Assembly (NCBI GenBank): GCA_031267055.1
Contig: JAIRZV010000007.1
Span: forward strand, 1-20,426
DNA length: 20,426 bases
Direction of reading: 5' to 3'
Source: Candidatus Margulisiibacteriota bacterium
GTDB taxonomy: Bacteria > Margulisbacteria > Termititenacia > Termititenacales > Termititenacaceae
In this document: positions 6,727 to 16,600 of the stretch, in pieces
Numbering within the stretch: the first letter of the stretch is position 1
Layout of the letters: each line of letters starts with the position of its first letter
Made by a program: the position numbers and the translations under genes
The notes under the pieces: generated by a model
Told to the model about the DNA's origin: nothing
The model's input: only the letters and a program-made list of their open reading frames with translations
Database searches by the model: none

Positions 6727-7648
6727 TTTATTGAAAAAATTTTTAACGTTTACTTTGCTGCTGGGTTGTTCCTGGGCCGGGATTAAAGAAGACTTTTTTC
6801 ATACGGGGTTGAGCGCCAAAGCGTTGGCGCTGGGCGGCACGGCTTTTGGTTTTGGCGTGGATTCGATCTACTCCAATCCGGCGGGACTGGCGGTGATCCC
6901 GGAGGAATATTACGGATATTCCTATAAAAATTCTTTTGAGGGATTGATCGACACCATGACTTTTGAATATATGCGGCCGCACCGGCGGGGAGCGTGGGGG
7001 ATTGGCTTGATCCAGATGAACAACGGCAATGCGGACAAGACGGAGATAAATGAATTTGACCGGCCGGAGGTGGTCGGCAAATTTAGCGAACGACAGATCG
7101 GCCTCAGCGGGGCTTATGCTGTGCCGTTTGGGGGAGACTCGGCGGTGGGAATAGGCGCGCGGTATTATAACAATCAACTGGACGACGAGCAGGGACAAGC
7201 CCTGGGTTTCTTTGCCGGGTACATTAAAAAGTTGAGCGCGGAGTGGCTGTACGGCCTGTCCGTAAATAATATTTCGCTTTTTTCTGAACGGCCGTTGTCT
7301 ACGCCGATAGTCTGGTCTACCCGCCATGTGGATTATTTTCCGCTGCGCATCTCCAACTCTCTGGCGCATCGCCGCAAAATATTCGGTCTGGCGGCGGAAT
7401 TTTTTGCCGATCTGCATTTGCAAGAAGTGAATGAGGTCGGCCGCTTGGAGCCGTTTTATTCTCTGGGGACTATGGTCTGGATAGCGCCGCGTGTGTTTAA
7501 TGTCCGGGCGGGCTTAAATGATGAGACTATTTCTCTGGGTCTGGGCGCCAGACTATTCGACGCGATCGGTCTGGATTATGCCTACCTCAGCCATGAATAT
7601 CTGGGCGGCAGTCATTATATATCGGTGAGCTATAGGCCGGGGAAATAA
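6716..7648 (+). CDS. PorV/PorQ-like (UPF0164-type) outer-membrane beta-barrel protein
   Basis: 310 residues with a signal peptide (cleavage near W20-A21). The diagnostic block of this family is at residues 30-59: GLSAKALALGGTAFGFGVDS followed by IYSNPAGLA, close to the usual 'GARALALGGAF-A--D---NPAGLA'. The remainder alternates polar and hydrophobic residues in strand-length runs with many aromatics, and the protein ends in a terminal strand (YISVSYRPGK) as barrels do. PorV proteins of Bacteroidota shuttle type IX secretion cargo to the cell surface; UPF0164 members in other diderms are of unknown function. The ATG lies inside the GH3 stop region and TAA (7646-7648) abuts the ATG of the giant gene, so it is translated in the same operon as large exported proteins. 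A cargo-handling role is an inference from that context. Confidence 0.85.
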   Translation: MKFDLLKKFLTFTLLLGCSWAGIKEDFFHTGLSAKALALGGTAFGFGVDSIYSNPAGLAVIPEEYYGYSYKNSFEGLIDTMTFEYMRPHRRGAWGIGLIQMNNGNADKTEINEFDRPEVVGKFSERQIGLSGAYAVPFGGDSAVGIGARYYNNQLDDEQGQALGFFAGYIKKLSAEWLYGLSVNNISLFSERPLSTPIVWSTRHVDYFPLRISNSLAHRRKIFGLAAEFFADLHLQEVNEVGRLEPFYSLGTMVWIAPRVFNVRAGLNDETISLGLGARLFDAIGLDYAYLSHEYLGGSHYISVSYRPGK

Positions 7649-10600
7649 ATGAAGAGAAAATTGAAATATATATTCGGGGCGATGTTTTTGGCGGGAATGG
7701 TCTGCGCCGCTGTGCCGACCGACAACGCTGTGACTTTTGGTCTGAACGGCGACGCTATATATTCCTGGGAGAGATCCGGATTTCTGATCGGCAATCAACC
7801 GGTATATCTGCCGCCCAATGAGCGTCTGGCGGAGAATCCGCAGGTGATAGATTTAACTGAAGATGAAAATTTATATTTACTGATCCATACAATAGATCAG
7901 ATGGATCGTCATAGAATATATAAAGAATATTTTTTGGAGACAGAGATTACTCTAGGTGCTCCGGTATATGATTCTCTGTCTGTTAAAACTCTCAAAGAAT
8001 ATTTTAGCTCTACTTCCAGCGCAGACATAAAAGAAGCAGAACTGAATTATTCTTCAATTCTGGGCAGATTGCCTGTTTTCCGGCTGAGTGAAAATATTAT
8101 TAAGAAGTACGGCGACTTATATCATTTTGGCGAAGATACACAGGCTCCGGGTATTTCTTTGGAAAGTAATACAATTATTTTTTCGCCGTATAGTGCAGAT
8201 CCGCGTTTGCGCAAGAGCGGTGACGCTTTTTGTTTTTATGATGATCACAGCGATTTTGCTGTAGATGTGCGGGTAGATGTACGCAAGGAATATACTGGCG
8301 AATTGGTTTATACTCAGAAATATCCTTACAGTTTGATAGGCGGTTTTACCAATTTTGAATGGGATGGTCTGACCAGTTCTGGAGTTACGGCGGACGAGGG
8401 TTGGTACTATTTAGAAGTTTCTGGTACGGATGAAGTCGGCAATTATGCCGCGGCTAGTTTGAATGTACTATATATGAGAACCAAGCCGTTGAAAATAGAA
8501 AATTTTAATTACACGATCTTAAACACCGCTCATCCCGGCATAGTAATGAATAGTTCGCCGAAAATAATTTTTAGTTTGGCGACGCAGGAAAATACGGTAA
8601 GCATCAACACGATCCATTATCAGATAACTTTGTTCAAACAGGAGAATGCCAGTTTTGTAATGACACCTTTAATGGGCATAGTGACGAATTCCGTAACGTT
8701 TATAGAAAAAGATATTAGAGATGAATATGGCTATCCTTTAGAGGATGGATTTTATACGGCGGTGTGTGAATTGGTTGATGAGGCTGGAATATATTCCAAT
8801 AAGGCAACAGTTAATTTTGAAGTAAATCGCGAACCGATCCTGGCAGTTGTTGCCAAAGAACAAAATGTTTTCACGCCGCACAATACCGGAGACAATTATC
8901 CGGATATCGCGGAATTTGGCGTCATTTTGCAAGACCGAGGCGTCACAATCGATGTGCCGTACAGTTATCAGATACTTTCTGACCGTGGCGAGACTGTGAT
9001 ATCACGTCCTAATTACACTGGCGACAAAATCGTCTGGGACGGTAAGGATGGACAAGGCAAATACTGGGCGGATGGTCTGTATAAACTGTTAATCAGTACC
9101 GAGGATGATATAGGCAACCGTGCTGACACGCTGGAAACGATTATTAAGACCCGAGTGCCGGTAAAATTTGCCGCGCCACTGAAAACTCACGGCAACAATA
9201 TGGTGGCGCTTTCTGGCACAGTAGTGGATCCCGGCGGCTCTACGGCTATGGATTTTGAGCGGTTTGAAATATTTTTCAGGACTGGCGAACATACGGATTT
9301 TGCCTTGAGCGGCAATATTCCAACGGCGCTCGACACCGAGTTGTGGCAGGCAATCGCTCCTTTGCCGGATTATATGAATCCGCAGGCGGCGGATTTTCCA
9401 GAAACTTTGTACGGAGTGCGCACGGCGTATCAGGCTAAGCTGGCTTTTTGGCAGCCGGAAACGGACGGCGTCTACACTTTGTTGATGCGCGTGCGAGATA
9501 AAGAAGGCTTTGTGGCGATAGATGCGCAGACGGTGAATGTAACTCTGGCGCGTCGGCCAACGCCGCTCGATTTGGTCAGTCCATTGACTGGTTCCAGTGT
9601 TACGATTAATAGCGATAGATTTGTGCTGAAAACAGAATGGGACACCAGAGCTTTTGAAAATTTTTTTACCTATGAAATGAATGTCTATTCAGTCTCCGGT
9701 GAAGAGAAAACAAAAATCATTCGACACGTAGACGCTCAGCCCGGCAATATGCCGAACGCTGTTTCACCAGTGCTCTGGGATGGCAAGGATCAATACCGCA
9801 AATATGTGGAAAGCGGAGCATATATCATAGAAGTGTTTTTCTATGATCTGAATGCTAATAGTTTTGCCCGCCAAGAATTGAGAGTGTCCGTCAATAATTT
9901 CTATGATGAACCATTGATGATCAAGCGTTTTGAAGCGGTTGACGCCAAAATACTTTTTGTGAATATTAGTGAACCGGCGGATTGTGTGATGTCGATCTAT
10001 AACGGTCAAAATAAAGTTTATAAGCAAGATTTTAATTTTTCAGGTTCTGAGCTGGAATTGGCTTTGCCGGAATTACCGGCGGGGTTTTACCGGATCAATC
10101 TGCAGGCTGTGGCTGTCGGCAATGAAGATGATCAAAAAGATGTTTCCCTGGCTTTGATCTTGAATCAAGAGCTTGCGACAGACGGTGCACAGCTTAACCT
10201 GCCTACCGGAAATATCGAACCCAGACATTATTTTGGTTTTGAGGCGGAGCGGACAGGAGTTTTTTATCCGGAGATTACCGGCAATATTACGCTCAAGTTG
10301 TCCGTAGTTCGTGATAAATATGTATATGATCCATATACACTCTTTACCTATTACAATGTTTTGGAGACTTGGTGGAAGTATTCTTATGTCACAGATCCTG
10401 TTTTTGGCTATAGTTGGGGCTATGGTGATAAAGTTGATGAATGGGCATCCTGGCATAATGTAAGCCAGTTGAGGCAGCAAGCCTATCTGAATAATGATTA
10501 CGATCGAAAAGATTATGATACCGCTAAATGGACTTATTTTAGCTCCGGCGTCTCATGGGTCGATGAAGGTGGTAAGCCGTCATATCACATAAAAGGCCAA

Positions 10601-13600
10601 ACCAGCGGAAAGGGAGTTATCTGGTGGACTGTCACGGCCTATTATAAAGGAGTTGATAAGCGGCCATATTATTCAGACACGATTAGCTGGAAAAATGTTA
10701 TTCACGATGCCAAACGCTACGCCGCTGAACCGACCTGGCAACAACTCAATGCGGATTTGCCGCAAATGGTAGATAGATTTTATTTGCCGAGGGGTGAACA
10801 AAAAAGCCGCAACATAAATTTTGCTTCTGCTCGTCCGGATTATGAAAAAGTTCTGCAAAAAACTTTTTGGCATCCCGCTGCCGGGAGAGATTTGGAACAT
10901 GTAGGTTGGACGACAATTACGAATAATTTTGGTATATCTCATCAGATCGAGTACGATGAACAGGCCTATATCAATACATCTATTTTGAGCCTGACGGCTA
11001 CTTCTGATATGGGCGAAGGCGATATTACACATCTGGGGCATAATTATTTGACTATCAATATGTTGATAGATAATTTTGCCGTGCCGGAGCAGGAACAGTT
11101 TGATCTGGAAATAACCCTGCCTTTGAAGGATTTATATAAAGGCCACGATTTTTATTCCGGCGATCTGGGCGCTCTGGTGGATGAAATTTATGGACAGGGC
11201 ACTCAAGAGGTGTATGTGCCTTATATTGTGACGACGAATACAGAGCTGAAGAATGTTGATGTCGGTGATGTGACCGTCGATCGCTTTATTGTGGAGATAC
11301 CAATTAGTATTAATACGACGATACTATCCTCGGAGATTGTTTCTACGCTGGACAGCCGCGTGCAAGCCAAGTTTGTGTATGTTGATGGCAAACGCCAGCT
11401 ATTGGTCACTACTGAAGAGGAGCAGCCCTGGACTTCGGATCTGGATGCTAATCTACGCTCCGGCAAATTGCGCGGCTTGGTTGTCTATGATCCGGTGCAT
11501 AACGCTGAAATAAAATTCGCGGATTATTATCCGGCGGACGCGATTAACCGCGCGACCAGTATGTATTTTGTTAAGGATGGCCTGATCACGCTCAATCCGC
11601 AAGTACAGTTGACCGGCAGTTGGAATATTACTTTGCGTGATATTACTGATCTGACGCTTACACATAATGCGCTGGCGGTTAATGCTGTTTATGCTTCCGC
11701 CGCTCGTCCATTGGGCGATCATTTTACTGTGCAATTGTCGCCGTTGGCACAGATAGACGCTTATCTGCCGGTGTATGGCTGGATTGCGGATGATTATCGT
11801 GGCAAGGGTTATTATCTGTATATCCGTCCGGCGCACAGCGCTATTTGGACGCACGACAGTTATCATACTGCTTATCCGCTTCAGGATTTTACCCTGCGTG
11901 ATCCGGGCAGCGGTTATTTGCTGGGTTTTGCAAAAGTTTCTAATTTTAACGACGAACATGTTTTGCGTTTGGTTGCCAGTGGCGCGCAGGGCGCGGCGGA
12001 GACTATAGCCAATATTGCGCTAGGACGGAAAGTCACGCGCGGCGCGGCGGATAGAGTGTATGCCTATGATTATCGTTCCTGGCTGGATATTTATCCGGAT
12101 TCTCTGCTGGATCCACAGGATTATTATATTACGCTTACGCCGCGTCCCTATAGCCAAGACGATATGAATTTGCCGCCGGAAATGGCTGATCCTTTTGGTC
12201 CGATTTACAATATGCAGCCACACGGCCTGATTTTTAATCCAGACCGCAAGCCGCTTTTGACTTCGCTGATTTATAATCCTAATCCGGAACAAGTGGATCT
12301 AGCCAGACTGGTGGTTTATCATCTGGATAAGGATAATCAATTAGGCCTAGCAGAAATTTATTCTATAGATGATGCCGATCATGACGGAATCTTAAGGCAA
12401 AATGAGACAGGCTCATTGGCCAGTTTTGTCGAGGGTTTTTCCAGCCAATTTTATGTTCCGGCTTTGCGTAAATTAGCATTTAAAAATTACGAGGTTTATG
12501 CCAGCGCGCCGCAAGTGACTTTGCAGGCTGTTGGCAGTCCAACCGCTAATCTGGAAGGTTTTCTAGACGGAGATCTGTCTAGCGCGGTGATCACTGATAA
12601 AACACCGGACACGGCGTCCGGTGACTACAATGTGGCTTTGCCTGATTTAACCGAAGGCGCGCATGTCTTTGTGGCGCGCGAATATCAGTATATAAACACG
12701 CATAAAAGCAGCGGCCCGTTGTCTGAACCGGTGAATATAGTAATTGATTTGCAGGATCCGACGCTGATTGCGGTTAAGACCAGCAGTACGCTCAATCAAT
12801 TGGAACTGGAATTTACCGCCAGCGAAAAATCTCTTTTGCATGTTGCTGTTGCCGGACAAAGTTGGGCTTATCCAGCTGCGCGCGGTATGAATCAACAGAC
12901 GCTGGAGCTGAATAATTTGCCGGATGGTTATCACGCGGCGACTGTAAATTTGGTCGATCTTGCCGGACGGACTTCTAATGTGGTGACTGTTTCGGTTTTA
13001 ATTGACCGCACACCGCCGCAGGGCGGAAGCATTGTTTTTCCGCGTAGCGGACAACGTCCGCGCTCTTTATTTACGCTGGAATATATTGCTCCGGAAGACG
13101 AAATGTCCGGCCTGCGAGATTTATCCGCCGAGTATGCCGTGACTGCTGATCAGTGGCTGCGGCTGGTTACGCTTGATGCGTCCGAAGTTTCACGGAATAT
13201 CTATATACCGGCGGCTGCCGGAGCGCCTTATGCCTTAAGATTGAGCGCGACGGACATTGCCGGTAATATTTGGTATTCGCCGTCCGTTAATATCACAGTG
13301 ACAAATAATTATGCTTATACATTAAATGAATTGAGTTTGTTGCCGTTGGTATCAGCTAATATTCATCAGGTAGCCGGTCTAGTTATTGCCGCCGATCTAG
13401 CGGATGCAAGTACGGAATTGTATATTTTGACTGATCCTTCTGACACAGCTGATCTCAGTTGGGAAGTAACCAACTCTGTCGGCGCGACTATCGATATTGC
13501 TACAGAGTTGCCGGTAGTTTATTTAATTGGCCGGAGGTATGGACAATTTACCAATGCCATACCGATTCCGGTGAAGCTCCCGTACTTTACACAGAGTATT

Positions 13601-16600
13601 TATCCGGGCGATTCTTGGGCTATCGAATGGCCAGAGCCAGGACAAATCACTTACAAAGTAAACGGCGATCAAGTAAGCGTGTATTATCAGCCGCTGGGTA
13701 GCGAGTTGATCTATCTGGCAGACACAGTTGTTGTAAAGCCCGCGCCACAGATCGATTTAGTAGATGTGTCTTCCGAACAAGTTCTTTTGTATCGAGCAAG
13801 CGACACTCAATATTTATACAAACCACAAGCGGACGGTTGGATTTCTCTAAATTATGTGGTTTCGGCGCCGGAACAAAAGACCATAACGTTTTATCCACAA
13901 CAGGATACCGCGACTAAGACCGTGCAAGCTGCCGGACAATACACACATACGCTTGAATTAGACGCTGCCGTCGTGACTGTGGCCGCCCAACTGAAAAACG
14001 CTAATACAGCTACGGTCTTTTTCTGGAGAGACACTGTTTGCTATCCGGTGACGGAGCTGGCGCATACATTCGCCAATAGCCGCAATGTGTTGAGTTGGAC
14101 AGACGTACAGACAGATATTGCTCAATATCAATTGACTTTGTACCGCAGCGACAACGGAGTGGAAATTTTTGACCGTTCCCTAAATACCTCAGATAAACAA
14201 TGGGGGCCGGACGATCTGGCCAAAAATACTTTTTACCGCTTGGCCGTGCAAAGCCGTGACCAACTCGGCAATATTTCTCTGGAGAAATCAATCGTGTTTT
14301 ACAGCTCGCCAGCGCGGTTGCTTACAGTGAATCCTCTCCATTTTACCCAGTTTACGGACAAAGCGGCCGGTCTGGCTTTTGCTATCGGCACTTTTGCCGA
14401 AGAAGTCTTGTACGCTTATCAAGAATATGCGCCGTGCGTGATTACCGGCGATGTTTATTTATATCAGAGTTATAATTTGCAGCCATCCAAACTCTTAACC
14501 CCGGCCTATCCGGTGACTTATTATTTTGATGTGCCAAAATTAGAGCAAATGGTTGGCGGAGATAAGCATACCTGCGCTTTGTATTATTATAAAAATGATA
14601 TTTGGCAGCCGGTTCCGGATGGGGAATATGTTTACGATCCTGATTTTCGGAGATACACCTATACCGGCGGACAATTTTATCCGCTGGCTATTGGCGCCCA
14701 GCGTCTGGCCAAGTGGTTTATTGAAGGCGTAGGCGAACATTATGCCGGCAATAGCGTGGATATTGATCTGACTGTTTACGCCAAAACCGCTGCTGATGAA
14801 GTGGCGACACAATCCACCCGCCTAAAAGTGTTGTCCAGCAACGCGGAAATACTGACCGATATTATTTTTACGAATACGAGTGGTTATGGTGTGTTGCCGA
14901 TCAGATTGGGTGACGGACGGGAAAAAACTTATAGTGTTTTACTTGGCGACGACACCGGCGTCACAGGTGGTATCACTTTTTACGCGGATTATATGGCCAG
15001 CACATTTAACGCGTTGATCCTGGACGGCTGGCAACGCGTGACTTCCTCGGTGACTTTGAATGAAGGCACCAAATATCTAATGGAGCTGGATGTCGACGCT
15101 TATCCGGGCGCTGAGCTGGAATATTCCCTGTCTGATTACATCAATCTAGTACTGGGTAATAAAAAGCAATTTGTTTTTCGTCCGGAATACACAGACGCCG
15201 GACAGCATCAGCTTAATATTCGCGTTGGAGACGGCGAAGCCAGCAGCAGGACACATCAGATTACCATAAATGTTTTAAACACCAACCGCCAGCCGTTTAT
15301 TCAAAACAACGGTATTATCTATGTGCCGGAAATGGAACGAACTAGCGTTGCCCTAAACGGTGTGCTGGCGATCATTGATTTTGACGAAGACGATGCGTTG
15401 CAAGATGTAAGTATTAACAATGTGCCGCTGAATTTTACTGTGCAAAGGCTCGATAATTCTAATGTGTTGGCTTATACGGCCAAGCCGGATTATGACCAGC
15501 AAGGCACCCATGATGTCACGGTAGTGTTGTCAGACGGCCAAGAAATTACGACCGAGAATATTAGATTTGTGGTGCAAAATGTAAACCGTCCGGCTAAAGT
15601 GAAACAGCCCTATAGAGAAGTGCCAGCCTTGCAAAATCAACTAGTTACATTTTCTCTTGATATTGTGGATCCGGACGGCGATCCAGTCACTCTGGATTTT
15701 GCGGAATTTCCTTTCTCAGCGGGAACACTCACGGCAAATATTATCGACGCGACGACCACCAGATTGGACATTTGGGCGAGGCCGGGTTTTGAGTCGCTGG
15801 ATAACGTGGCTTACACTTTGCTGGTAGCGGACGGCATAGACGTTTTCCGCGATCAGCAGAAATTTTTGGTAAAACCGGATGTTACACCGCCGCAAGTGTT
15901 TTTCGCTAAAGCTCCGTCAGCTTCTACTTATGTCGTGAATTATCCTTTCCTCTTTAAAGCGTTGGACAATGTGTGGAGCACATTCAATATTGAAGCGCAC
16001 CGCGACGGACAGTTGATTTGGTCAGACACGCAAACCACCGAAAATATTGTGGCTGCTCCGACTTTGGTTTTAGGCCAGAATGATCTGCGCTTTGTTTTCC
16101 GGGATGGAGCCGGAAATACTGCGACGATGCAGCAGACGATTACTCTGGAAAATATTTCCGGCCTTGATCCCAATACCGGAATTTATGTGGAGATTCCGGT
16201 GGGAGCTTATAATATTAATGCGCCGACGCTACTGGCTACACAGAATATTAAGGATTTGACGGCGCTGGATTGGCAGATTAGCCAGCTGCCTTACGCGATC
16301 GGCAAGTTTTCCGACCTGACTTTTTTAGCTGTTTTTGACCCAAACCAACTGGCTGTGCCGCTGGAGGCCGGCCAGACGCTTAATGTGCCGGCCAAATTTG
16401 TGGTCAAGCTGCCCAAGACCGTCAATGACAATCAAAAATACAATCCTGTGATCTGGGATAATGAACGTCAGCAATGGCTGGCGCATACAGCCAAGAGATT
16501 GACGCCGGAAGAATTTGGCGAGCTTTCAGTGCCTACAGCGGCTTTTAATCTGGGCGCGGACGAGGAATTGGTTTATTTTGAATCGCCGAGACTGGGCTTG

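Noticed and set aside
6743..7423. A 226-codon minus-strand frame under the PorV-like gene
   Set aside because: Arg/Gln/His-rich product with no motif, opposite a real outer-membrane gene; a shadow.
7649..7712. Lipobox in the giant protein's signal peptide
   Set aside because: The residues before the Cys (G-M-V-C) do not fit a lipobox, and a normal signal-peptidase I site (VCA) is present.
12603..12623. Rho-independent terminator inside the giant gene
   Set aside because: The hairpin is not followed by a T run and the reading frame continues for another 4.6 kb.
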